Assembly: GCA_030740795.1 (NCBI GenBank)
Contig: JASLWO010000022.1
Span: 1-39,092, forward strand
Direction: 5' to 3'
Origin: Acidimicrobiales bacterium
Lineage (GTDB): Bacteria > Actinomycetota > Acidimicrobiia > Acidimicrobiales > UBA8592
Length of the DNA: 39,092 nucleotides
A model generated the notes under the pieces. That model was not told where the DNA came from. It made no database searches and was given only the letters and a program-made list of their open reading frames with translations. Within the stretch, counting starts at the first letter, position 1, and each line of letters begins with the position of its first letter. This document shows, one piece after another, positions 1-7,047 of this stretch. A program made the translations under genes and the position numbers.

Positions 1-229
1 TGCGAACAATGGTGAATGTGTAAATTTCCCCTTTCTCAGAGGTCTCGACCCATCCTGGTTCTGCTCCGCAAGAAACACAAAGGGTTTTCGGAGGGAACTG
101 CGTGTTCTTACACTCTCCGCAACGTTGAATGATGAGCTTTCCTTCCCCAGCTGCTAAAAAATATTCACGGTCAACAGGACCAGGCCCAAGAGGTATCCGG
201 TTCCATGGACCTTCGTCGATTACTTCCAT
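1..229 (-). CDS. Zn-ribbon/OB-fold protein of the DUF35 family (N-terminal part, cut by window edge)
   Basis: Only the first 76 codons are visible; the gene continues past position 1. Two Cys pairs, CGEC (residues 37-40) and CVSC (51-54), form the rubredoxin-like zinc ribbon, followed by the first strand of what should be the OB-fold. DUF35 proteins bind acyl-CoA and act as partners of thiolase-like enzymes, for example ChsH2-DUF35 with Ltp2 in mycobacterial steroid side-chain cleavage and UPF0219-type partners in archaeal thiolase complexes. The ATG overlaps the TAA of the upstream thiolase-like gene by one base (TAATG), so the two are translationally coupled and probably form a complex. It is the last visible gene of a minus-strand operon that starts with the acyl-CoA ligase. 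The family call is confident; the substrate is unknown. Confidence 0.85.
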   Translation of the reverse strand, partial: MEVIDEGPWNRIPLGPGPVDREYFLAAGEGKLIIQRCGECKNTQFPPKTLCVSCGAEPGWVETSEKGEIYTFTIVR

Positions 230-1392
230 TACCGCCGATCCTTACCCAAAATAGTCGTCCCGATATAGGAAAGTAGGCCCCCGCAACCCGCTGCCAGCGC
301 TAGTTCACAGTCTGGAACCTGCGAATCTCCGCCATGACCTCGGAGTTGACGAACAGCTTCGGTTATGAGCATGGTCCCACGCATACCTGAATGGCAACTT
401 GATAAAGATCCCCCATCCGTATTCATTGGCAAAGACCCGCCCATTCGAATGTGTCCTTCTTCAACGAAGGGTCCACCTTCTCCTTTCGGGCAAAATCCAT
501 GATCTTCCAGTAGAAGAAGAGCAGTAATTGTAAACGAATCGTAAAATTGAATTACGTCTATATCTTCTGGCTTCACCCCTGCCTGCCGGTACGCCTGGTG
601 ACTACTTACGGTTCCAGCTGTTGTTGTAAAATCAGGCATTGAATGAATATGCCAATGAGTATTAGCACCTGCAGCGCCAAGCACGTGAATTGGAGTTTGA
701 AGAAGATCGCGTCCTCTTTCTTCTGTCGTCATAATAAATGCTGCACCTCCATCAGATACAACACAGCAGTCGAGCAGGTGTAACGGGTCGGCAATCATCG
801 GACTTTTCAACACGTCACTGATTGTCAATGGGTCACGATACATGGCGTTAGGGTTCAAGCCAGCGAATTCTCTTACTCCTACTGCAATTTTCGCCAATTG
901 TTGTGGTGTCGTTCCGTATTCCTCCATATGGCGAGTTGCAGCCATTGCATAGCAAGTAGCAATGGTACTGCCGTAGGGCTGTTCATACATGAGTGGACCT
1001 GAGAGGTCTCCTTCAAGAGACAAGCCACCTGTTCCCAACGTGCGCCCATAGCGGGTGAGGAAGTCAGAACCATAAGCGAACAGGATTACATCTGCCCGTC
1101 CTTCGCGAATTGCTGAAACAGCATCGGGGATCTGAAATTGCGCTGCCGACCCACCCGTATACGTCGTGTTCACCCATCGCGGCTGAAGCCCTAGGTGCTC
1201 AATTGCTTCTACATGCAACTCTGGATCCGTTGGCATGCTGGCACAGGCAAATCCATCAATTTCACTAAGCTTTAACCCACTGTCTTTCAAAGCTCGTTGG
1301 GTTGCTTGTGCAATATGCATCAGTGAATCGAGGTGAGGTGCTTTCGGATAGTCAGAAAGGCCTATTCCAACAATTACTGGCTCACGCGACAC
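229..1392 (-). CDS. thiolase-like/SCPx-type protein lacking the nucleophilic Cys (possible Ltp2-type aldolase)
   Basis: 387 aa, GTG start, thiolase fold throughout. In true thiolases the N-terminal domain carries a nucleophilic Cys in a CxS/G context; here the equivalent stretch (residues 74-84, VNTTYTGGSAA) has Thr79. A His (about 334, in CHSGMRG) and a C-terminal Cys (about 370, GCGG) remain, and a YDSFT motif lies near residue 284. Cys-less SCPx/Ltp-type thiolases paired with a DUF35 protein are known in actinobacteria as retro-aldolases (Ltp2/ChsH2), so a C-C lyase role on a hydroxyacyl-CoA is more likely than thiolysis. This last step is inference. It sits 2 bp after the acyl-CoA ligase stop and overlaps the DUF35 start by 1 bp, which indicates one transcript. 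Confidence 0.85.
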   Translation of the reverse strand: MSREPVIVGIGLSDYPKAPHLDSLMHIAQATQRALKDSGLKLSEIDGFACASMPTDPELHVEAIEHLGLQPRWVNTTYTGGSAAQFQIPDAVSAIREGRADVILFAYGSDFLTRYGRTLGTGGLSLEGDLSGPLMYEQPYGSTIATCYAMAATRHMEEYGTTPQQLAKIAVGVREFAGLNPNAMYRDPLTISDVLKSPMIADPLHLLDCCVVSDGGAAFIMTTEERGRDLLQTPIHVLGAAGANTHWHIHSMPDFTTTAGTVSSHQAYRQAGVKPEDIDVIQFYDSFTITALLLLEDHGFCPKGEGGPFVEEGHIRMGGSLPMNTDGGSLSSCHSGMRGTMLITEAVRQLRGHGGDSQVPDCELALAAGCGGLLSYIGTTILGKDRR

Positions 1393-1394
1393 CG

Positions 1395-2969
1395 TTATCC
1401 CCCAATATTTTTCTGATTAGCAATTTGGCGCAAATCCAATTTTGATATTTTATTTGATCCCGTTAACGGAAACTCATCAACAAACTCTACATAGCGAGGT
1501 ACTTTGAAATTAGCCATGGTTTCTCGGCACCAGCGAATCAGATCTTCTTCCGATACCTCTTCTCGCGAAATGATAAACGCGCAACCGACTTCACCCAACC
1601 GTTCATCCGGTACACCGATAAGCGCAACATCTCGTATACGTGGGTGATCTCGGATCATATCTTCCACTTCAGCGGGATACACGTTAAAACCTCCAACGAT
1701 GATCATATCTTTTTTTCTGCCTAAGATTTTGAAGTAGCCCTGTTGGTCGCAGGTTCCTAAATCACCCGTGTGCAGCCACCCATCTTGGTCAATCGTTGCC
1801 ACTGTAGCTTCGTCGTCATCCAAATATCCATCCATGACCGCATATCCACGGACTACGATCTCACCAGTCTCACCTGAAGCAACAGGAGCATTCTGATCAT
1901 CAACGATTCGGACTTCAAGGTCCTTTGAGGCTTTGCCAATCGTCGTCGCAATGGTTTCTGGACTATCCGAGGCAAGAGTATTAGTGGCCGTCCCACACTC
2001 GGTCATACCGTAAGCCTGCACAACTCGTTCAAATGTGAGTTCATCCAGCATCCTCTGAATAAGGTCTACCGGTACATCAGCGGACCCAGTCAGGGAGAAT
2101 CTAAGCGAATTTAAGTCATACTCTCCAAGGCGGGAATGTTCAAGTAATGAGTGGAAGATGGTTGGCGGTCCAGGAAAATACGTGATTCCCTCCTCTTGAA
2201 CCATCTTCAAGACTTGTTCAACATCGAATACAGGAAGCGGATACACCGTAGCTCCACTAAATAGGCCAGGAACCCACCCGCCTGTGTAACCAAAGACGTG
2301 GAAAAATGGGTTAATAACCAGTAATCGGTCAGCTTGGGAAAGTTCATTTTCTTCAATTGTATTGAAAGTTTGGCGGATCGTTGGGCCATGGAGATGTCTG
2401 ACACCTTTGGGTTTTCCGGTACTACCCGATGTAAACATAATGTCACACAGTCCGTCTTCAGAAACGCTGTTAAGCACTGCCAGCCGTCTTTCATCATCAA
2501 TAGTGTCAGCTACAGAAAGAAATCTCTGAAAAGAATTCTCATTTCCATCGGACCCGTTTACGTCTATTATCCGAATCTTGATGCCAGTTCTTTCGCTTGT
2601 TTTACCAGTCGCTTCTTCACCACTTATCCCCATGAAACCTTCGGCTGAAAAAAGTAGTTTCGCTTCAGTTTTTTCAAGCGGGTATGCAGCTTCACCAGAT
2701 TTATATCTGGTATTTATAGGGACAAGCGCCGCACCTACTGATTGGATACCCAGAGCAATGACGATCCAATCAAGTGAATTAGGAGCCCAGAGTCCTACCC
2801 GATCGCCTGGCTTCACGTCGGCAGCTAAAAGGGCCCTTGCACACGTTGAAATTTTTTCATCCAACTGCCTGTAGGTTGTACGAATATCTCCTTCAACCAC
2901 AGCAACTTTATTCGGGTTTCTATCACAACTTCTATGTATAACTGCGGGGATACTTCCAAGATTACCCAT
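1395..2969 (-). CDS. acyl-CoA ligase, AMP-binding (FadD-like)
   Basis: 524 aa, usual length for the ANL adenylating family. It activates a carboxylic acid with ATP to an acyl-AMP and then an acyl-CoA in the cytoplasm. Visible motifs in order: the P-loop TSGSTGKPKG (residues 180-189), YGMTECGTA (adenine/substrate loop), GWLHTGDLG (ribose-binding Asp), the hinge region GRKKDMIIVGGFNVYPAEVE, and the C-terminal catalytic Lys in GSNKISK. The substrate cannot be read from the sequence. The ATG is preceded by an AGAGGAGG Shine-Dalgarno at 2973-2980, rather close at 3 nt. It is the first gene of the ligase/thiolase-like/DUF35 operon, so it likely feeds the acyl-CoA handled by them. Confidence 0.93.
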   Translation of the reverse strand: MGNLGSIPAVIHRSCDRNPNKVAVVEGDIRTTYRQLDEKISTCARALLAADVKPGDRVGLWAPNSLDWIVIALGIQSVGAALVPINTRYKSGEAAYPLEKTEAKLLFSAEGFMGISGEEATGKTSERTGIKIRIIDVNGSDGNENSFQRFLSVADTIDDERRLAVLNSVSEDGLCDIMFTSGSTGKPKGVRHLHGPTIRQTFNTIEENELSQADRLLVINPFFHVFGYTGGWVPGLFSGATVYPLPVFDVEQVLKMVQEEGITYFPGPPTIFHSLLEHSRLGEYDLNSLRFSLTGSADVPVDLIQRMLDELTFERVVQAYGMTECGTATNTLASDSPETIATTIGKASKDLEVRIVDDQNAPVASGETGEIVVRGYAVMDGYLDDDEATVATIDQDGWLHTGDLGTCDQQGYFKILGRKKDMIIVGGFNVYPAEVEDMIRDHPRIRDVALIGVPDERLGEVGCAFIISREEVSEEDLIRWCRETMANFKVPRYVEFVDEFPLTGSNKISKLDLRQIANQKNIGG

Positions 2970-3234
2970 TAGCCTCCTCTAGAAATTCTGAAACTACCGC
3001 TATATCGCTCTGGATATCCTTGAAATCGCATGAAGGGTCTAAATCCCACTCTGTTGTCAGAAGGTAGGAGCCACGGGCGAGTTTTTCAACACCTTCTGGA
3101 ATGGTTACCTTCCCCGTCCCGAAGTTACAGAAAGTAACTTACGCGTAAGTAAATTACATGAGGTGGAAAGGGATGGCAACTTGATCATCGGGATTTTGCC
3201 TCTGTAAGAACCGGTCCCTTTCGATGGCATATCA
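2962..3234 (-). pseudogene. possible coding remnant without a usable start, between CaiB gene and ligase
   Basis: Reading the minus strand in the same frame as the upstream CaiB gene gives two protein-like stretches broken by stops. The first, about 24 residues (ending IPFHLM), lies directly after the CaiB stop. The second, about 58 residues (beginning VTFCNFGTGKVTIPEG and ending FLEEANG), ends at a TAA at 2962-2964 inside the ligase start region. The longer stretch has no ATG, GTG or TTG in frame and is preceded by a stop codon next to the 14-bp palindrome. I do not recognise a family. It may be the eroded end of a lost gene or just a 265-bp spacer that happens to look coding; confidence is low. 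Confidence 0.25.
3124..3150. promoter_or_regulatory. overlapping palindromes, candidate TetR-type operator
   Basis: ACTTACGCGTAAGT at 3137-3150 is a perfect 14-bp palindrome, and GTTAC-N5-GTAAC at 3124-3138 overlaps it. They lie in the only non-coding gap upstream of the ligase/thiolase-like/DUF35 operon. TetR-family repressors of acyl-CoA genes commonly bind palindromes of this size and two tetR genes follow at 4650 and 5873. Which protein binds here is inference. Confidence 0.45.
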
Positions 3235-4362
3235 TCAATCTCCATGATTCATCTCAGATGCTTGCCGCCCACTAATTTCATCCTCGCTCAAGCCAAGGAC
3301 ATTCCTAAGGACGTATTCATTGCTTTCTCCAAGGGTCGGAGCCGGTTTCCGAACAGGGGATCTGTGGCCATTTATCAACCAAGGAGTCGCTACAATATCT
3401 CGTGATCCAGTTATGGGGTGCTGGCATGGCTGCCTCACATCAGTACCTGCATATATCTCAGAATTCTCTGTCAGGGCTAGATCTTCTACTTTCGTAGCAA
3501 CACCACCAGTTTCTCTGATCCGAGAAAGGACATCGTGCGTCCCAGTTTCACCAACCCAAATCTCGAAAGTCTCACGAGAATCGACACGACCTTGAGTGCT
3601 GGATGCATTTTCTATTGATATCGCCACAAAATCACCGTCGAGAGTTTGGAATATCCCCTCAATTGCTACCTTCTCAGGTCCTGGTCGGTGTGGGGTTTGC
3701 ATTAAACTCGCCACCGCTTCTATTTGGGAACACTCATACGTTGCTCCGATTCCCGCCTTTCTCGCATGGAGACTTCCTGCAAGGGCAGCAAGAACACCGA
3801 ACAAAGCAGCATTTGGGTCGCTCATGACAAATGTAGGTGATCCGATAAAATCACCATTTTGGTCGGTAACAAGACTTTCATACCCACCCATAGCGGAGAG
3901 CATTAAACCATAGGAACGGAGAGACTCAATTTCGCTTCCCCTTCCTGTAGCACTAAGTGAGATTGAGACTAACTGGCTGTTGAGCTTATCCAATTCTTCT
4001 GCAGGTAAGCCGAGCCGATCAAGAGTCCCGACCGTAAAGTTCTCAAGGAGAACATCGGATTCGCTAATAAGATCCTTAACTAGTTGAAGCCCCTCTTTGC
4101 TTTTCAAATCAGCAGCAAATCCGAGTTTGTTGCGATTGAGGCTTTGAAACGAATAAGAGGATTCACGCCTGACTCCTTCGGGCAAGGTGCCTCGAAGCCT
4201 CTCAACACCTCTTGTGCGATAAAGATCGAAACGTTTGTACCATTCAACCTTGACTACCTCAGCGCCAAGGTCTGCCAGATGTTGACCCATCATTGGACCT
4301 GCCCAGACCCAACAGAATTCAATAACCCTCAACCCAGTTAGTGGAAGATTCGAAACTGACAT
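3235..4362 (-). CDS. CaiB/BaiF family (class III) CoA-transferase
   Basis: 375 aa, slightly short for the family (about 390-420). The N-terminal CoA-binding signature is clear (residues 11-40: RVIEFCWVWAGPMMGQ then GAEVVKVE), followed by LLENFTVGTLDRLGL. The catalytic Asp is probably in the MSDPNAALFGVLAAL segment, which matches the D...G..AA pattern of the family. The C-terminal small domain ends with PAPTLGE. Family III transferases move CoA between carboxylic acids, and some act as racemases. The gene is divergent from the TetR regulator at 4650, with a palindrome at 4394-4409 upstream of its start, so that regulator is the natural candidate to control it. The start ATG at 4360-4362 fits the family's N-terminus. 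The substrate is unknown. Confidence 0.92.
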   Translation of the reverse strand: MSVSNLPLTGLRVIEFCWVWAGPMMGQHLADLGAEVVKVEWYKRFDLYRTRGVERLRGTLPEGVRRESSYSFQSLNRNKLGFAADLKSKEGLQLVKDLISESDVLLENFTVGTLDRLGLPAEELDKLNSQLVSISLSATGRGSEIESLRSYGLMLSAMGGYESLVTDQNGDFIGSPTFVMSDPNAALFGVLAALAGSLHARKAGIGATYECSQIEAVASLMQTPHRPGPEKVAIEGIFQTLDGDFVAISIENASSTQGRVDSRETFEIWVGETGTHDVLSRIRETGGVATKVEDLALTENSEIYAGTDVRQPCQHPITGSRDIVATPWLINGHRSPVRKPAPTLGESNEYVLRNVLGLSEDEISGRQASEMNHGD

Positions 4363-4649
4363 GTTCCCCCTAGCTATCAGCTGTCAGGATTTAGACCAAC
4401 CATTTGGTCGGCTAAATATCAAGCATGGCTCAGTACGAAGCTATTTGTCAAGTAACAATTTTGCTTCAGGCAAACTTCAATGAATTATTTCTAGAGTTCT
4501 TGTTACCCACAATAACAATTTCAAAAGTCCTGCTCCGAGAAAGAACGTTTGTAAACCCTCTTGCTAACTCTGGTCACTTGATTGGAATTTGAGAACTTGC
4601 CTTCAGTATACAACGCTTATACATCAGTTTCTAAAACTAAGGTCAGTTG
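4363..4649. other. intergenic region between divergent CaiB and tetR genes
   Basis: 287 bp without a supportable gene. It holds the palindrome at 4394-4409 close to the CaiB start and AT-rich sequence near 4600-4625 (TATACA-like hexamers) that may be the tetR promoter. I saw no RNA gene or terminator. Confidence 0.5.
4394..4409. promoter_or_regulatory. inverted repeat GACCAA-N4-TTGGTC, candidate TetR operator
   Basis: Perfect 6-bp arms around CCAT, centred about 40 bp upstream of the CaiB start codon. The arrangement (a palindrome between a tetR gene and a divergent enzyme gene) is the classic layout for local TetR control, and CCGACC/GGTCGG-like arms are common in actinobacterial TetR operators. 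Binding is inferred. Confidence 0.5.
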
Positions 4650-5276
4650 ATGGGAAGAATTGGAAAAATCACGCGAGAAAGCATCGTTGAAGTCGCGACA
4701 GTCCTCATGCATGAGCATGGTTACCTTGGGATGACTCTTGAAGATGTCGCTAAAAGATTAGGAATCACCCGACCCGCACTATATTACTATTATTCGCGCA
4801 AAGACGAGTTACTTCTCGACATACATCAACGAGCTAGAGAGCGTTTGGTTTCAATGTCTACAGAGCTATACAAGCAGGAGCTTGAACCGATTGAAACCTT
4901 CTATCTCTACATTTACAACCATTGCCTTGTCGTCACAGAACACGCCCCGGTCATAACCGTAATGTTTGACGATGTACGACATTTGGCTCCAGAGGAGAGA
5001 GGCAACATATCACGCCAAGAGAGTGAATCAATGCGCCAACTAACCGAGACATACATAATTAATCAAAAGGACGGCTACTTCCGCGATGATACAGAAGCAC
5101 GACTGGCGGTAGCGACAATGGTTGGTGCCTGTAATTGGATCTCCCGCTGGTTTAAGCCTGGTGGTTGGAGTCCAGAATATGTAGCTACCTCAACTGCCAC
5201 TAACCTCATTCGCGGAATAGCAACTCCTGCTGGTATTGAATTCCTTGCCTCTCTCGGTCTGATAAACGACTCTTAA
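4650..5276 (+). CDS. TetR family transcriptional regulator
   Basis: 208 aa from the ATG at 4650; a TTG lies directly before it. The ATG is preferred because AAGG at 4639-4642 sits 7 nt upstream. The N-terminal helix-turn-helix is typical (TLEDVAKRLGITRPALYYYY followed by KDELL), and the C-terminal ligand domain is of the AcrR/FadR-like type. Such proteins repress acyl-CoA or efflux genes and release DNA on ligand binding. It is divergent from the CaiB gene and convergent with a second TetR gene whose stop is 6 bp away. Likely target: the palindrome at 4394-4409 (inference). The ligand cannot be told. Confidence 0.92.
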   Translation: MGRIGKITRESIVEVATVLMHEHGYLGMTLEDVAKRLGITRPALYYYYSRKDELLLDIHQRARERLVSMSTELYKQELEPIETFYLYIYNHCLVVTEHAPVITVMFDDVRHLAPEERGNISRQESESMRQLTETYIINQKDGYFRDDTEARLAVATMVGACNWISRWFKPGGWSPEYVATSTATNLIRGIATPAGIEFLASLGLINDS

Positions 5277-5282
5277 TAATCC

Positions 5283-5873
5283 TTAATCAGATTTTGCTTG
5301 GATGACTCCATTGATGACGACTGAAAGTATCGCTTCGCGGATCATTTCTTTGTCAAAACGGGTTCGCTTAGGGTCATACCATTCAACAAGCCACGCTATC
5401 ATACCCAGCAGCAGGCGTGAGAGTAGCACTGGATGAATGTCATCGTTAACGTCACCACTAATCTGAGCCGCTTCTATTATCGCAGCAAGTCGCCGATCGT
5501 GATCTCTCCTACGTGCAGTAATTCGTTCCCCAGTAACACTGTCTGGTTTCTGACGGAGTACTAGACTTACCTTCCCAAGGTCATTTAAAGTCTGATCGAT
5601 AGCGAAGGTCAATGCATTGATTAACGCCTCTTTTTTGTCGCTACTGCCCTCAGCCTCTGCCAGATTATCTTCCGCGTCGCTTTGAGCTTCGCTCGTCAAT
5701 CTCGCAAGAAGGTCTTCTTTGCCGCTCACATAATGGTACAAACTAGATTTGTGGAGATCCACGCTATCAGCGATTTGCTGCATGCTCGCTCCGTCATAAC
5801 CTTCAACAAGGAATAGTTCGGCAGCAGCTCCTAGAAGCCGTTCTAAATTTTTTGGATCAGTTTGTCTTGGCAC
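5283..5873 (-). CDS. TetR family transcriptional regulator
   Basis: 196 aa with a GTG start. The N-terminal HTH reads ASMQQIADSVDLHKSSLYHY followed by GKEDLL; the rest is a helical ligand domain with a TetR_C-like end (LLGMIAWLVEWYDP). It is not a close copy of the neighbouring TetR protein, so the pair is not a recent tandem duplication. It is divergent from the CopD-like membrane gene, with two inverted repeats in the shared 161-bp region (5935-5956 and 5975-5990), suggesting self-regulation and possibly control of that gene or of the acyl-CoA genes nearby. Confidence 0.92.
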   Translation of the reverse strand: MPRQTDPKNLERLLGAAAELFLVEGYDGASMQQIADSVDLHKSSLYHYVSGKEDLLARLTSEAQSDAEDNLAEAEGSSDKKEALINALTFAIDQTLNDLGKVSLVLRQKPDSVTGERITARRRDHDRRLAAIIEAAQISGDVNDDIHPVLLSRLLLGMIAWLVEWYDPKRTRFDKEMIREAILSVVINGVIQAKSD

Positions 5874-5934
5874 GAAACCACTCTATGAGTAATTTTGAAA
5901 AAGTTGACTCTTTGTTTAGAGAAGTATTTGTACT

Positions 5935-5956
5935 GGCACCTTTAAGATCTGGTGCC
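5935..5956. promoter_or_regulatory. inverted repeat GGCACC-N10-GGTGCC
   Basis: Perfect 6-bp arms with a 10-bp spacer, about 60 bp upstream of the second tetR start in the divergent region. It may be an operator half-site pair or a chance hairpin. A TTGACT at 5903-5908 followed at 17 bp by TTTGTA suggests a plus-strand promoter overlapping it. Confidence 0.3.
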
Positions 5957-5974
5957 TTGGGGATCACATTATTT

Positions 5975-5990
5975 CCTTGCCATGTCAAGG
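5975..5990. promoter_or_regulatory. 16-bp near-perfect palindrome, candidate TetR operator
   Basis: CCTTGCCATGTCAAGG has seven of eight symmetric pairs. It lies between the divergent tetR (start 5873) and the CopD-like gene (start 6035), the expected place for an autoregulatory operator. Binding is inferred. Confidence 0.45.
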
Positions 5991-6034
5991 GTCGCTTTTC
6001 CACTTTAATAAAGAATGTAGGCTGAGGTAAAATA

Positions 6035-6457
6035 ATGAAGGGAGCCATCTTGAATTTTGACGCCTACACAATTCGTGTTTTTTTGCATGTGTTAGGAGCT
6101 TCGGTGTGGGTAGGGGGGCAAATCGTTCTCGCTGCTTTAGTTCCCACGGTACGCCAATTTGGAGGCGAGAACACAAAGAAAGTGGCTAACGCCTTTAACA
6201 GAGTGGCTTGGCCATTTTTTGCTTTAACTGTCATAACCGGAATATGGCATGTTTTCGCAATTGATCTTTCTGCTCGAAGTAACAGTTATCAGGTGGGATT
6301 AATGTTGAAATTATTAATAGTGGCGATTTCTGGCGTATCTGCATATGTCCACACTGTGTCCGTCCGCAAGTCCATGATTGCTTTCTGGGGAGCAATCGGC
6401 GCTATTGGTTCATTGGCTGCAGTGTTCATGGGAGCAGTGCTGCTCAATAGCTTCTAA
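6035..6457 (+). CDS. CopD-like four-helix membrane protein
   Basis: 140 aa with four predicted membrane helices at about residues 12-36, 58-78, 87-109 and 114-138. The motif HVLGASVWVGGQ at the first helix and conserved His residues in or near helices (His18, His72, His106) match the CopD/DUF2269-like superfamily, which includes copper-resistance and possible haem-binding proteins. The exact role of such stand-alone domains is not established. ATG with GAGG at 6024-6027, 7 nt upstream. Divergent from the second tetR gene. The family call is moderate; no metal function can be claimed. Confidence 0.8.
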   Translation: MKGAILNFDAYTIRVFLHVLGASVWVGGQIVLAALVPTVRQFGGENTKKVANAFNRVAWPFFALTVITGIWHVFAIDLSARSNSYQVGLMLKLLIVAISGVSAYVHTVSVRKSMIAFWGAIGAIGSLAAVFMGAVLLNSF

Positions 6458-6513
6458 TAGAGCCCGACCTTCTTATAATTGCGAACTTGATCGGACCCTC
6501 CTACTCTTTAAGA

Positions 6514-6915
6514 ATGTCACAAAACGGTGAGAGATATAGCGTGTTCCCTCTCCGTACTTTTCTTGACTTTACAATTCAGGAGGTATCAGAGGGCGTCGCT
6601 GTTGCCGCATTGGATATTGGTGATCGGCACCTCAACCCAAACGGTGTCATTCATGGAGGGGTAATATTTACTTTGGCTGATACAGCTATGGGTAAAGCTA
6701 CTATGTCCGTGTTGCGAGAAGGTCAAATTTGCGCCTCGATTGAACTATCTGTCCGATATCTACGACCGATTAACAAAGGGAAGTTGATCGCTACAGCATC
6801 TGTTATCAAAGCAGGGAAAAGTGTTGTACATTTGGAAAGTCGGGTAGTTGGGGGAGATGACGAGAAACTAATCGCTATCGTCAATGGATCCTTCGCTGTT
6901 ATAAACTCCACCTAG
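6514..6915 (+). CDS. PaaI-type hotdog-fold acyl-CoA thioesterase
   Basis: 133 aa from the ATG at 6514. A TTG at 6487 would add nine residues, but neither start has a clear Shine-Dalgarno; the ATG gives the usual distance to the active-site loop. The signature HLNPNGVIHGGVIFTLADTA carries the HGG oxyanion/helix motif and the conserved Asp of the 4HBT/PaaI family, followed by ASIELSVRYLRPI. These enzymes hydrolyse acyl- or aryl-CoA thioesters in the cytoplasm and form hotdog dimers or tetramers. It fits the CoA-rich neighbourhood; the substrate is unknown. Confidence 0.9.
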   Translation: MSQNGERYSVFPLRTFLDFTIQEVSEGVAVAALDIGDRHLNPNGVIHGGVIFTLADTAMGKATMSVLREGQICASIELSVRYLRPINKGKLIATASVIKAGKSVVHLESRVVGGDDEKLIAIVNGSFAVINST

Positions 6916-7047
6916 AGAGATACCGGCGAGAAACACACAAAATATTTTCTTAATCGGATGAGAATATTGTCCAGGAACATTATCTCAGGACCTTGTCTCG
7001 ATATTTGTTATCTCTACTTTTTATGATTTAGCCCGTTGCCATGATCT

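Noticed and set aside
2334-2874. Two plus-strand open frames opposite the acyl-CoA ligase
   Set aside because: They lie inside a gene with full family motifs on the minus strand and encode no recognisable protein.
3596-3913. Plus-strand open frames opposite the CaiB gene
   Set aside because: Shadows of a well-supported gene; protein composition is not natural.
6941-6968. Inverted repeat AATATTTTC/GAGAATATT after the thioesterase gene as terminator
   Set aside because: One mismatch, AT-rich, a 10-nt loop and no following T-run; too weak to call.
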